Below are positions 18,069 to 27,152 of a stretch of 64,000 bases of DNA, one piece after another; positions within the stretch are counted from its first letter, which is position 1; each line of letters begins with the position of its first letter. This stretch comes from Candidatus Aalborgiella aggregata (GTDB lineage Bacteria; Pseudomonadota; Gammaproteobacteria; Burkholderiales; Burkholderiaceae_C), in the NCBI GenBank assembly GCA_016705065.1, contig JADIYY010000002.1, positions 62,001 through 126,000 of the forward strand, written 5' to 3'. Under the pieces are notes generated by a model. The model was not told the origin of the DNA, did no database searches, and saw nothing but the letters and a program-made list of their open reading frames with translations. A program made the position numbers and the translations under genes.

Positions 18069-18722
18069 ATGGATGATCTTGCCAAACTTCGCAAAAGCTA
18101 CGAACGCGCCGAACTGAGCGAATCTGACTCAAACGCCGACCCCATGCAACAGTTTGCACTGTGGCTGCAACAGGCCATAGACGCCAAAGTGCCAGAGCCC
18201 AACGCCATGACCTTGGCGACGGTCTCTAGCCAGCTGCGCCCCAGCACACGCATTGTGCTGATCAAAGGTTTTGATGCCAACGGCATTGTGTGGTACACCA
18301 ATTACCAAGGGCGCAAAGGCCTCGAGCTGGCTGGCAACCCCTACGCCGCGCTGCAATTTCATTGGGTGGAACTGGAGCGCGTGGTACGCATTGAAGGCGT
18401 GGTTGAAAAAGTCAGTGCCACTGAAAGCGATGAATATTACAAAACCCGGCCACTCGATTCGCGCATTGGCGCTTGGGCATCGCCCCAGTCGCAAGTGATT
18501 GCCAACCGTGGCGTGCTGGTGGCCAATGCCGCCAAATACGGTGCGCAATTTTTGCCAACCATGTTCAAAGACGGCCCGCCGCGCCCCGACCATTGGGGTG
18601 GCTACCGTTTGAAGCCAGATACCTGGGAATTTTGGCAAGGTCGCCCCAGCCGTTTACACGACCGTTTGCGTTATTCACAGCCAACAGATGGCGCATGGTT
18701 AAGAGAGCGCTTAGCGCCTTAG
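18069..18722 (+). CDS. pdxH: Pyridoxamine 5'-phosphate oxidase
   Basis: The 217-residue protein covers the whole PdxH family, with the substrate-binding N-terminal LRKSYERAEL, FMN-binding RIVLIKGFDANGIVWYTNY and GRKGLEL segments, SRIGAWASPQSQ, and the C-terminal RPSRLHDRLRY. It oxidises pyridoxamine and pyridoxine phosphates to pyridoxal phosphate. ATG 18069 gives the usual length; an in-frame TTG at 18063 adds two residues. Repeat R2 follows 18 bases after the stop. Confidence 0.96.
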   Translation: MDDLAKLRKSYERAELSESDSNADPMQQFALWLQQAIDAKVPEPNAMTLATVSSQLRPSTRIVLIKGFDANGIVWYTNYQGRKGLELAGNPYAALQFHWVELERVVRIEGVVEKVSATESDEYYKTRPLDSRIGAWASPQSQVIANRGVLVANAAKYGAQFLPTMFKDGPPRPDHWGGYRLKPDTWEFWQGRPSRLHDRLRYSQPTDGAWLRERLAP

Positions 18723-18740
18723 TAGGCGACATACAAGGTT

Positions 18741-18806
18741 ATTTATATGAAAAATCGGCCTCTATCCGGCGTATTAATTGCCTAGTATGCTATTAAATTG
18801 ATAGTA
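18741..18806 (+). repeat. Intergenic repeat family, copy R2
   Basis: Begins ATTTATATGAAAAATCGGCC, continues TCTATCCGGCGTATTAATTG and ends with CCTAGTATGCTATTAAATTG and ATAGT. It lies directly downstream of pdxH in the same orientation and ahead of vanA. Confidence 0.9.
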
Positions 18807-18841
18807 AGTATTGATTCTTGAAACTGAGATTGGGAGCTGCA

Positions 18842-19909
18842 ATGTTTCTGAAAAACACCTGGTATGTGGCGGCAACGCCGGAACAAATTGATGCCCAGTT
18901 TGCCGATGGTGCCAAGCCCTTGGCGCGCACCATTTGCAACGAGCGCATGGTGTTTTACCGTGGTGACAACGGAGTAGTTGCCGCGCTAGAAGACTTTTGC
19001 CCGCACCGTGGTGCTCCCTTGTCACTGGGGCGCGTGACTGAAGGCAAGCTGATGTGCGGCTACCACGGGCTGCACATGGGTTGCGAAGGCAAAGCGGTGT
19101 CCATGCCGGGGCAAAACGTGCAAAACTTTCGCAGCATTCGCGCCTTTCCAGCGGTAGAACGCTATGGCTTTATTTGGGTTTGGCTGGGCGAAGCGGCATT
19201 GGCCACACCCGACAGCATTCCGCACTTAGACTGGTACAACAACCCCGAATGGGCGTTTGGCGGTGGGCATTTCAACATCAACTGCGATTTCCGATTGATG
19301 ATTGACAACCTGATGGACCTGACGCACGAAACCTATGTGCACAGCAACAGCATTGGCCAAAAAGAAATCGACGAAGTACCCTGCCAAACCGAGCTCAAAG
19401 GCAACGAAGTGGTCACCAGCCGCTTCATGCACAACATCGAGCCACCGCCATTTTGGAAACTGGCCTTGCGCGGCAACCACTTGGCAGACGATGTGCTGGT
19501 AGACCGCTGGCAAATTTGCCGCTTCACACCGCCCAGCAATGTGCACATCGAAGTGGGCGTGGCGCATGTGGGGCATGGCGGTTACGACGCGCCCGCAGCG
19601 CACAAGGTGTACAGCGTGGTGGTCGATTTCATTACCCCCGAAACCGACACATCCATGCACTACTTTTGGGGCATGGCCCGCAAGTTCAACCCCAGCGACG
19701 CCGCGCTGACCGACACCATTCGCGCTGGTCAAAACAAAATTTTCAGCGAAGATTTGCAAATGCTAGAGATGCAGCAAAAAAATCTATCGACCCACCCCAC
19801 CCGCCGCCTGATGACACTCAACATCGACGCCGGCGGTTCGCATTCGCGCAAAGTGATAGAGCGATTGCTGGCTGAAGAAACGGCACAGCAAAACAAGGTG
19901 ACGGCTTAG
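18842..19909 (+). CDS. vanA: Rieske non-haem iron oxygenase, vanillate O-demethylase oxygenase subunit type
   Basis: The 355-residue protein has an N-terminal Rieske centre (Cys53-x-His55 and Cys72-x2-His75) and the mononuclear iron site pattern DNLMDLTHETYVH. The opening FLKNTWYVAATPEQI and the overall sequence match VanA-type demethylases, which convert vanillate to protocatechuate in the cytoplasm. ATG 18842 follows GGGAG with good spacing. The reductase VanB, normally adjacent, is absent; the flanking genes are separated from vanA by repeats R2 and R3. The enzyme must borrow a reductase from elsewhere or act on another methoxy-aromatic substrate. Confidence 0.87.
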   Translation: MFLKNTWYVAATPEQIDAQFADGAKPLARTICNERMVFYRGDNGVVAALEDFCPHRGAPLSLGRVTEGKLMCGYHGLHMGCEGKAVSMPGQNVQNFRSIRAFPAVERYGFIWVWLGEAALATPDSIPHLDWYNNPEWAFGGGHFNINCDFRLMIDNLMDLTHETYVHSNSIGQKEIDEVPCQTELKGNEVVTSRFMHNIEPPPFWKLALRGNHLADDVLVDRWQICRFTPPSNVHIEVGVAHVGHGGYDAPAAHKVYSVVVDFITPETDTSMHYFWGMARKFNPSDAALTDTIRAGQNKIFSEDLQMLEMQQKNLSTHPTRRLMTLNIDAGGSHSRKVIERLLAEETAQQNKVTA

Positions 19910-19928
19910 ATTCCACTTAGTTTAAGCA

Positions 19929-19985
19929 TCAAATTGGCATATAGCCGGCATATTGATTGCCTAGAGTGCTATTTAATTAGTAGTA
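19929..19985 (+). repeat. Intergenic repeat family, copy R3
   Basis: AAATTGGCATATAGCCGGCA followed by TATTGATTGCCTAGAGTGCT and an AT-rich arm ending TAGTA. It starts 19 bases after the vanA stop, in the same orientation. It is followed by about 100 AT-rich bases before the next gene. Confidence 0.88.
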
Positions 19986-20084
19986 ATTAGAACTACATTT
20001 ATCTGCTCAAACTAAATCTTAACTACAAATTAATAACTTGCATTTTTATTTGTTATCCTCTGCTATCAACTTGAGACCACCTAA

Positions 20085-20893
20085 ATGTTCAAAATTCCTA
20101 AAAAGTACAAGAACGCTTTGCAGACAAAATTCGCCAATTTCAAAAAATTGCTGAACAACAAAAAGCCAAAGATGTTTCTGAAGCTGACACTGTCACAGTT
20201 GTAAAAGACATACTTGCTGAAGTGTTTGGTTACGACAAATATCAAGAGCTCACTAGCGAACTCCAAATCAAGGGAACATTCTGTGATCTTGCTGTAAAAA
20301 TCGATGGAAAAATTCGCTTACTCATAGAAGTAAAAGCTGCTGGTGTCACTTTGAATAGCAGTCACCTCCGACAAGCTGTTGCGTACGGCGTAACTCAAGG
20401 AATTGAATGGGTTGCTTTAACGAATGGCATTAACTGGCAGGTTTACAGAATTAAATTCGGACAGCCTCCGATAGAGGAAGAGTTAACACGTTTTGATTTT
20501 TTAGCAATCAATCCTAAAAATGAAGATGACATGCAAAAAATATTTTTGCTTTGCAAAGAAGGTATGACTTCAGAAGCGTTAGACACTTTTCATCAAGTCG
20601 CACAATTATTCAACAAGCATACAGTCTCAGTATTTTTGCAATCTGAAGCTGTGTTAAATGCACTACGTCGCGAGATGAAACGGATATTTCCTGAATTGAA
20701 AATTGACAATACAGGACTTGCTGATTTGTTAGTCAACGAAATTATCAAACGCGATGCAATAGATGGTGAAAAATACAAGGAAGCTGAAACTAGAGTTAAA
20801 AAAATTCTGAAAAAATTAACTCCAACTCCTGCAAAAACACGCGAAGTTGTTGCACCCAGCAACACTGATTCAAGCGCAGAAATAAATAGCTAA
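20085..20893 (+). pseudogene. Type I restriction HSDR_N-like nuclease-domain protein, frameshifted
   Basis: From 20222 onward the frame encodes an HSDR_N/type IV restriction-like domain: SELQIKGTFCDLAVKIDGK, the nuclease core IRLLIEVKAAG, and HLRQAVAYGVTQGIEWVALTN, with a Lys-rich C-terminus. The ATG at 20085 begins MFKIPKKYK, the usual family start, but that frame ends after 38 codons. One missing base near 20112 (AAGAACGC where AAGGAACGC is expected) restores a protein of about 269 residues through RFADKIRQFQKIAEQQKAKD. No helicase or methyltransferase accompanies it, as is usual for this solitary family. The region is AT-rich relative to its surroundings. Confidence 0.8.
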
Positions 20894-20946
20894 ATTGGCC
20901 TCTATCCAGCGTATTGATTGCCAAAGTTGCTATTAAATTAGTAGCT
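20891..20946 (+). repeat. Intergenic repeat family, copy R4
   Basis: Starts at the TAA stop of the HSDR_N-like gene: TAAATTGGCCTCTATCCAGC, then GTATTGATTGCCAAAGTTGC and TATTAAATTAGTAGC. Its terminal GCTATT and AGTAGC arms overlap the last codons and stop of the convergent Mrr-like gene. Confidence 0.88.
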
Positions 20947-21867
20947 AATTGACGACTTCCAATTCAATGTATTTCTACATGGTGGGCTATTTTTGCAAGC
21001 CCAGAAAGTCGTTCCCTTTTGTTTATTTAGCCGCTCGACCATCTTTACGCCACAACCTGCGCAAGTTGGAATTGCGTACTCGCCTTCGTATGCCACATCT
21101 AGTAGTTCTTTCTGCTGAGCTGGCGTACGACTCAAAAATAACTGCAATAACTTGTCGCCATCCACGGCATTGATGCCATTTTCTTCTGCGAATTTCCTAG
21201 CATCGGCAGTGTACGTCGATGAAGTCACATATTGGCCACTGACTAATTTGTTAGCTGCCATGACGCCATAAAAAGAACGCACTTTATCAACACCGATTGC
21301 GCTTGCATGGTTTTTGCATTGAACAATAGACACTGGTTTTTCTGAATCATCAAAGTACATCCAAATATCCACACCACCATCAGGACCATGCCGTTGTGAT
21401 TTTGTTCTAAATTTACCTTGTGAATAAAACTTCTCACAAACTGCTTCAAACCGACGCCATTCGATATCAGTAAAGACCTTTTTGCTCCACTGTGTTTGGG
21501 GTTGTGCATTTGGCTCTGTCGCAAACGTCGCTTTTGAAGGTAATTTAGCTACCGTTCTTGGTTTAATCACAGACTCTGTGTTTACTTTGTTTGATTTACG
21601 TTCTACTGAATCTGTTGCTTTCGTCTCAATTCGTTTAACTATTCGATTGATAGCTGAATGAAAGAGCAAAACTCCAGCACCTAATGCTATGAACCACCAA
21701 GCGATATCTGAGGACAATCCTGCAGATGTAGTTTTCAGCGTTTTTGACTGCCCAATGAACATGGGCGAAATAAGAAAAGCAAAACCAATCACTAATGCAG
21801 CAAAACCTGCATTTTGAATTTTCTGCCCTTCTCTATCTGGTCGTTTACTGTTTTTACGCTTAGCCAT
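20938..21867 (-). CDS. Membrane-anchored Mrr-like restriction endonuclease with C-terminal zinc ribbon (paralogue 1)
   Basis: The 309-residue protein has two N-terminal membrane helices (about 21-36 and 55-72), a basic linker, an Mrr_cat-type PD-(D/E)xK nuclease domain (FTDIEWRRFEAVCE; GPDGGVDIWMYF with the Asp near 167; SIVQCKN with Gln183 and Lys185), and a C-terminal topoisomerase-type C4 zinc ribbon (CAGCGVKMVERL to CKNSPPC). Mrr enzymes cut modified DNA; the membrane anchor suggests action at the cell envelope. GGAGAG precedes ATG 21867. A paralogue lies at 39920-40822. Its final codons are formed by the terminal arm of repeat R4. Confidence 0.87.
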   Translation of the reverse strand: MAKRKNSKRPDREGQKIQNAGFAALVIGFAFLISPMFIGQSKTLKTTSAGLSSDIAWWFIALGAGVLLFHSAINRIVKRIETKATDSVERKSNKVNTESVIKPRTVAKLPSKATFATEPNAQPQTQWSKKVFTDIEWRRFEAVCEKFYSQGKFRTKSQRHGPDGGVDIWMYFDDSEKPVSIVQCKNHASAIGVDKVRSFYGVMAANKLVSGQYVTSSTYTADARKFAEENGINAVDGDKLLQLFLSRTPAQQKELLDVAYEGEYAIPTCAGCGVKMVERLNKQKGTTFWACKNSPPCRNTLNWKSSISY

Positions 21868-21934
21868 TGAACTCTCCATAGTCAACCTATGGTCATTCTA
21901 AAGCGCAAGTTTCTAAACTTTAGTCTTTTCTACA

Positions 21935-22891
21935 TCACTCATGCAAAGTCACCCGCCACCATGTGGCGTTGGTGAGTTGTATGCAACCACCGCCCGTGAC
22001 AGGCGTAATGGTTTGGACTGGGGCTGGCAGGGGCATGACGTCCGACAGTTCTTTCCATTGGCCGGGGGCTTCCCAGCGCAGGGCGTGCAGGGCTTTGAGT
22101 TGCATGTTGGGAACGATGATGGTGGGGCGTGTGCCGGCTTGTTCGACGATGACGGACAGGCTTTGGTCCACATCGCCCATGCGGTGATTGGATGTGTCCA
22201 TGGCTTGCGCAAAAGGCTTCAACTGCGGTGGTGCGTAGTGGTACAGCGTGAGCATGCCGCCTATGTGCGGCGTGATGACGCTGGCAATGTCGGTTTTGCC
22301 GTCGCCATCAAAGTCGGCAGCACCAATGGGGTTTAACCAGCGAAAGGTTGAGCCTGTGAATGGGCTGCGTGCCCTCTCCTGTAATACCGGTTTTTTATTT
22401 TCAACGAGCACACCATACACCACGGTGGATGAGCCTTTGAATGTGTCGGATTCAATCAGCACAATTTCGTCGCGCCCATCTTTATCAATGTCCACCAAGC
22501 GCGGCACGCGGTCTTCAAACACACGGTTCAGCGGCAATTCAAATATGATTTCTTGTGCAGCTAAGTTTGCAGTTGGTTTCAACAACACATGCAAGCTTGC
22601 CGCATGGCTGCTGTTGCCCAGCGCTTTGTGCGGGTAGCGCATGGTGGGTGTGCCCAACCATGCCCAGGCAATGTCTTTGCTGCCGCGTGCCACTTGGCTG
22701 TCAGGCAAACGGCTTGCAGCTTGGACTGGAATGTCTTGCAATGGGGCGACACGTTTCACACCACATTGCACAGCCGCCGGCTCTACCATCAAGCCCATGG
22801 CATAGACCCAGCTTGATACGCAAGCGGCGCAAACAATGAGAACGGTGAATTTAAACGGTGATACCAGTGGGTGCATACCGTTTGTCGCCAT
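21935..22891 (-). CDS. VCBS/FG-GAP repeat-containing secreted protein, function unknown
   Basis: A 318-residue protein with an N-terminal hydrophobic signal segment (FTVLIVCAACVSSWVYAM) and at least two FG-GAP/VCBS-type calcium-loop motifs, DIDKDGRDEIVL and DFDGDGKTDIAS, typical of beta-propeller domains. It is likely exported; no enzymatic motif is seen. Start choice is uncertain (GTG 22894, ATG 22891 or ATG 22876). It lies upstream of an SGNH hydrolase on the same strand, with repeat R5 between them. Confidence 0.7.
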   Translation of the reverse strand: MATNGMHPLVSPFKFTVLIVCAACVSSWVYAMGLMVEPAAVQCGVKRVAPLQDIPVQAASRLPDSQVARGSKDIAWAWLGTPTMRYPHKALGNSSHAASLHVLLKPTANLAAQEIIFELPLNRVFEDRVPRLVDIDKDGRDEIVLIESDTFKGSSTVVYGVLVENKKPVLQERARSPFTGSTFRWLNPIGAADFDGDGKTDIASVITPHIGGMLTLYHYAPPQLKPFAQAMDTSNHRMGDVDQSLSVIVEQAGTRPTIIVPNMQLKALHALRWEAPGQWKELSDVMPLPAPVQTITPVTGGGCIQLTNATWWRVTLHE

Positions 22892-22920
22892 CACAGTGCT
22901 TTTCTTACTGTGTAAACAGT

Positions 22921-22987
22921 TTTATATAAGAAATTGACCTGTAGCCGGCGTATTGATTGCCTGGTGTGCTATTTTATTTATAGCAAT
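22921..22987 (+). repeat. Intergenic repeat family, copy R5
   Basis: TTTATATAAGAAATTGACCT, then GTAGCCGGCGTATTGATTGC, then CTGGTGTGCTATTTTATTTA and TAGC. This is the only intergenic copy not downstream of a same-orientation gene; both neighbouring genes read leftward. Confidence 0.88.
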
Positions 22988-22996
22988 CAGAGCATT

Positions 22997-23833
22997 TCAT
23001 TTACGCCCAAAGAACTTGTTCACCACGTCTTGCGCCACCTGTTGCAGTTGCAACGCTGTTTTTGAGTCTATGGCACTGAACATGGAGTACGTGTTGCCAA
23101 CTGGGTTGATGCCATACACACTAGCGACAACGGTGCTGGCGGCGAGGTAGGTGCCCAAGGGTGATGGGTGGCTGCCGTCTTCTTTATCGTGCAGCTTCAT
23201 GTCTGGGTAGCGTCGGTAGGCTTCTTCAAATGCTAAGCCAACAGGGATGACCAAAGCTTGGTTGTCATTCGCCACAGTGACATACATGTCCTCAATTTTG
23301 CGCATGTTTTGTGGATTCAGCTCTTTGTGTGGTGGCACATAGGCGGGTGTCATGTACAAGGCGGTTTTAGCACCACGGCTGACAATCACTTTGTTGTGCT
23401 CTGCCACGGTCTGTGCAAACTTTGCGCGGCTTGATTCTTTCAAGGCATCTCCACTATTGCCCGCTAGGATGACCAATTCAAACGGCTCTTTGACTCCGAT
23501 TTTTCCTGGCATGGTCAGCCAGTCCATGTTGTGGTGGTCCAAACTTGCGCCACCAATGGTGGCTGATTTGTATTGAATGCGTTTGTCTAGCTCAGCATTG
23601 TGTGCGCCTACCATGCGCCGCACGTGGTTGTGCAAACTGTTGTTGTAATAGAAGTAACTATTACCCACGAACAAAACACGCGCGGGTTTGTCGACTTGCG
23701 GTTGGGTGACAACAGGCGTAGCAGCGTGCGTGGCGAAGTGAATTGTTGCCATGCTGCATACACACAGCATGAATATAAATTTGCCAAACGAATGGCGTAT
23801 GGCATTGTTGTTGAGTTTGAGAAGATGTTCCAT
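22997..23833 (-). CDS. SGNH/GDSL-type hydrolase family protein, exported
   Basis: The 278-residue protein has a signal-like segment (FIFMLCVCSMATIHFATHAA) and the SGNH blocks: VLFVGNSYFYYNN (block I, with Ser in GNS), ATIGGASLDHH (block II Gly), VILAGNSGD (block III Asn) and DGSHPSPLGTYLA (block V Asp and His). These enzymes are esterases or acyl/sugar-ester hydrolases; the substrate is unknown. Read as a whole it is most like uncharacterised DUF4886-type members. It shares a divergent upstream region with the tctCBA operon. Confidence 0.78.
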   Translation of the reverse strand: MEHLLKLNNNAIRHSFGKFIFMLCVCSMATIHFATHAATPVVTQPQVDKPARVLFVGNSYFYYNNSLHNHVRRMVGAHNAELDKRIQYKSATIGGASLDHHNMDWLTMPGKIGVKEPFELVILAGNSGDALKESSRAKFAQTVAEHNKVIVSRGAKTALYMTPAYVPPHKELNPQNMRKIEDMYVTVANDNQALVIPVGLAFEEAYRRYPDMKLHDKEDGSHPSPLGTYLAASTVVASVYGINPVGNTYSMFSAIDSKTALQLQQVAQDVVNKFFGRK

Positions 23834-23932
23834 TTTGGTAACCTTTGGTTTTCAGCTGTTTGAGTCTGAAAACCATTCTATAAATAATCTTGATTCTTAT
23901 AGCAACATTCGTTATCTATAAAAATGCAAAAC

Positions 23933-23945
23933 AAGGGTTAACCCC
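23933..23945 (+). promoter_or_regulatory. AAGGGTTAACCCC palindromic motif upstream of tctC
   Basis: GGGTTAACCC is a perfect 10-base palindrome 107 bases before the tctC start. Two near-identical sites occur upstream of other uptake operons at 32355 and 53458, suggesting one shared regulator. Confidence 0.5.
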
Positions 23946-24051
23946 AATCTTATATAAGAGTAGATAAAGAATAATGAATGTTATGCGAATCATTTTTATG
24001 ATTCAAGTGTTTTTGCAATATCTCATTCATTCATCACAGAGGAGTTACGCC

Positions 24052-25056
24052 ATGCGTTTGTCAGGTTTTAAACGTTTGTTCCCTATCGCTGCAATAGCCA
24101 CTTTGGCTTGCCATACATTGCCTGCAGTTGCAGCCGCATGGGCACCCACCAAAACTGTGGAATTCATCGTTCCAGCCGGTACAGGCGGTGGCGCTGACCA
24201 AATGGCGCGTTTGATTCAAGGCATTGTGACCAAGAACAACCTCATGAAATCATCCATGGTGGTGGTGAACAAAGGCGGTGGCGCTGGCGCTGAAGGTTTC
24301 TTGAACGTGAAAAGCAGTAATGGCGACCCTCACAAAATCATCATCACCTTGTCAAATATGTTCACCACACCAGTGGCAACTGGCGTGCCTTTCAGCTGGA
24401 AAGACATGACACCGGTGGCAATGTTGGCACTGGACGAATTTGTGCTGTGGGTGAATGCCGATACACCTTACAAAACACCACAAGAATATTTCGCAGCCGC
24501 AAAAGCAGTTGGCGGCAAGTTGAAGATGGGTGGTACAGGTTCTAAACAAGAAGACCAAATCATCACTGCACTGGTTGAAAAAGCCACAGGCGCTAAATTC
24601 ATCTATGTGCCGTACAAAGGCGGCGGTGAAGTGGCTGTGCAATTGGTGGGCAAGCACATTGATTCATCTGTGAATAACCCGATTGAAGCATTGGCACAAT
24701 GGCGCGGTGGCAAATTAAAACCATTGTGCGTGTTTGACAGTAAGCGCATGCCCTACAAAGACAAAGTGGCCGACAAAGCTTGGGGCGATATCCCCACCTG
24801 TAAAGAAGGTGGCTTGGATGTGGAATACCTCATGTTGCGCGGCATTTTCATGTCACCTGGCGTGAAGCCTGAGCACACTGCTTTTTACATCGACTTGATG
24901 CAAAAAGTGCGCGCCACGCCCGAGTGGAAAAAGTTCATGGAAGACGGTGCTTTCAACCAAACCTTCATGACTGGCGTGGAATATGTACGTTGGGTTGCGA
25001 ACGAAGAAATTCGCCACCGTTTGTTGATGCAAGAAGCAGGCTTTGTTGCCAAATAA
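24052..25056 (+). CDS. tctC: Tripartite tricarboxylate transporter substrate-binding protein (TctC/Bug family)
   Basis: The 334-residue protein has a signal peptide (about 1-28) and the Bug family pattern VEFIVPAGTGGGADQMARLI and VVNKGGGAGAEGFLNVK, then YVPYKGGGEVAVQLVGKHID. It captures an organic acid in the periplasm for the TctAB permease. ATG 24052 is preceded by GAGGAG. It is intact, yet both downstream permease genes are broken, so the transporter as read would be non-functional unless another TctAB serves it. The operon continues into catabolic genes. Confidence 0.92.
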   Translation: MRLSGFKRLFPIAAIATLACHTLPAVAAAWAPTKTVEFIVPAGTGGGADQMARLIQGIVTKNNLMKSSMVVVNKGGGAGAEGFLNVKSSNGDPHKIIITLSNMFTTPVATGVPFSWKDMTPVAMLALDEFVLWVNADTPYKTPQEYFAAAKAVGGKLKMGGTGSKQEDQIITALVEKATGAKFIYVPYKGGGEVAVQLVGKHIDSSVNNPIEALAQWRGGKLKPLCVFDSKRMPYKDKVADKAWGDIPTCKEGGLDVEYLMLRGIFMSPGVKPEHTAFYIDLMQKVRATPEWKKFMEDGAFNQTFMTGVEYVRWVANEEIRHRLLMQEAGFVAK

Positions 25057-25075
25057 TTGTTGAGAGACCAGCAGC

Positions 25076-25580
25076 ATGAGCATGGACAAGCATGATGACG
25101 AACTGAGCGCCGCATCGACCAAATCATTGGAAATAGCCACAGCGCTGTTCTTTTTGGTAATCGGCGGCTTGGTGATGTGGGACAGCTACCGCATTGGTGC
25201 CAAGTGGGGTGACGATGGGCCGCAAAGCGGGTATTTCCCGTTTTACATTGGCCTGTTGATGTGCATCGCCACATTGGCGAATTTGCTCGGAGCTTTACGC
25301 AATCGTCGCAAAGCATCGTTTGTCTCAAAAGCAGAAATCAAGATGGTGTTTGCGATATTCTTGCCCACCTTGGTGTACTTAGCGGTAATGCAGTTTGTCG
25401 GTTTGTATGTGTCATCGGCCATATTCATTGCCGTCTTCATGCGCTGGCAAGGCAAGTTCAGTTTGGTCAAATCGTGTTTAACTGGACTCATCGTCAGTGT
25501 GGTTTTGTTTGCCATGTTTGAAATCTGGTTCAACGTGCCCCTTGCTCAAAGGTCCGCTAGAGGCGGCATTTGGTTATTAA
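25076..25580 (+). pseudogene. tctB: Tripartite tricarboxylate transporter small permease, frameshifted near the C-terminus
   Basis: The first 155 or so codons encode a TctB protein with four hydrophobic segments (for example ALFFLVIGGLVMWDSYRIG with the WDSYRIG motif). After FEIWFNVPLA the frame runs on into tctA. Deleting one C near 25547 gives the expected family ending KGPLEAAFGY followed by TAA at 25578-25580. Because of the extra base the raw frame reads through the tctB-tctA junction without a stop, creating an apparent fusion with a non-conserved linker. The lost C-terminus is about ten residues. Confidence 0.82.
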
Positions 25581-25609
25581 TCTCTCATAAGAACAATCGG
25601 AATTTCACC

Positions 25610-27114
25610 ATGGAAGAAATACAAGCCTTGATGCAGGGCTTTGCCGTTGCCCTATCACCTGTCAACGTTGCCTTGATGTTTTTGGGCATTGTGTTGGGCG
25701 TTTTGATTGGCGTGTTGCCTGGCCTTGGCGGTGCCAATGGCGTGGCCATTTTGTTGCCGCTCACCTTCAGTATGGAGCCCACATCGGCCATCATCATGCT
25801 GTCGTGCATTTATTGGGGTGCTTTGTTTGGCGGGGCTATCACTTCCATCTTGTTCAATATTCCGGGCGAGCCTTGGTCGGTCGCCACCACCTTTGACGGC
25901 TACCCGATGGCACAGCAAGGTCATGCGGGTGCAGCTTTGACGGCGGCGTTCACCTCCTCATTCTTTGGTGCTTTGGTGGCGGTCATCATGATCACCTTCA
26001 CCGCGCCATTGGTGGCAAAGTTTGCGCTCAACTTTGGCCCACCTGAATTTTTTGCAGTGCAACTCTTAACCTTTTGCAGCTTTGTCGGCATGAGCAAAGG
26101 CGCACCATGGAAAACACTGGCTGCCATGTTCTTGGGCTTCACACTGGCTGCCGTGGGCATGGACAATGTGACGGGTCAATTGCGTTTGACCTTTGGCGTT
26201 GAGCCCTTGATGAAAGGTTTTGACTTTTTGATCGCGGTGATTGGCCTCTTTGGCATTGGCGAGATTTTGCTCACCATGGAAGAAGGCTTGGCCTTTCAAG
26301 GCAAGTCAGCCAAAATCAATTCCAAAGTGGTGTGGGAGACATGGAAAAACTGCCACAGTATTGGGCGTCTTACCTGCGCAGTGCTTTGGTTGGCTGCTAG
26401 ATGGGCATGACGCCAGGCGGTGCTACACCGGCTTCGTTCATGAGCTACGGCATTGCCAAGCGTTTTTCTAAAAACGGCAAAAACTTTGGCAATGGCGAAA
26501 TTGAAGGTGTGCTCGCTCCAGAGACTGGGGCACACGCTGCCGGCACTTCGGCTTTGTTGCCGATGCTGACTTTGGGAATTCCCGGTTCACCTACGGCTGC
26601 CGTGTTGCTAGGTGGTTTGTTGGTGTGGGGTTTGCAACCTGGTCCACTTTTGTTCGTGGAACAAAAAGATTTTGTATGGGGTTTGATTGCCAGCATGTAC
26701 TTGGGCAATATCGCCGGCTTGATCGTGGTGCTCTTAACCGTGCCATGGTTTGCCGCCATCTTGCGCATTCCGTTTTCCATCATCGCGCCGATTATTTTGG
26801 TGATTTGCGCTGTCGGTGCCTACACGGTGCACAGCTCCATGTTTGACGTGTGGCTGATGATGGTGTTTGGCGTCATGGGCTATGTGTTCAAAAAGCTCAA
26901 CTACCCGCTGGCACCGCTGGTGTTGGCATTGGTTTTGGGCGATATGGCTGAAAATGCCTTCCGTCAATCTTTACTGGGCTCTGGCGGCGACATGTCCGTG
27001 TTTGTGTCCAACCCCTTGGTCGCCAGCATCACGGGCTTGGCAATGGTGATGCTGTTCTGGCCACTCATCGAAATTTTGGTCGTGCGTATCAAATTTGCGT
27101 TGAAGCGGAAATAA
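25610..27114 (+). pseudogene. tctA: Tripartite tricarboxylate transporter large permease, frameshift plus nonsense codon
   Basis: ATG 25610 starts a TctA permease (MEEIQALMQGFAVALSPVN, GVLPGLGGANGVAILLP, and GALFGGAITSILFNIPGEP). At 26345 the run of five A should be six; adding one A restores WKKLPQYWASYLRSALVGC. The next codon is TAG (26398-26400) where relatives have Trp (TGG), followed by MGMTPGGATPASFMSYG and the rest of the permease to 27114. Two independent lesions within 60 bases make a simple sequencing slip less likely. Both halves retain the hydrophobic core (about 500 residues in total). Confidence 0.87.
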
Positions 27115-27152
27115 TTAACACTTAGAGCGCGTTGAAAATATAGGGGCGACTG

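Noticed and set aside
18741..22987. An integron-like cassette array with repeats as attC sites
   Set aside because: No GTTRRRY/RYYYAAC core sites and no integrase gene; genes are in both orientations.
25076..26410. A 444-residue TctB-TctA fusion protein
   Set aside because: The junction is non-conserved, and removing one base restores normal separate ends, with a TctB stop and TctA start at the expected places.
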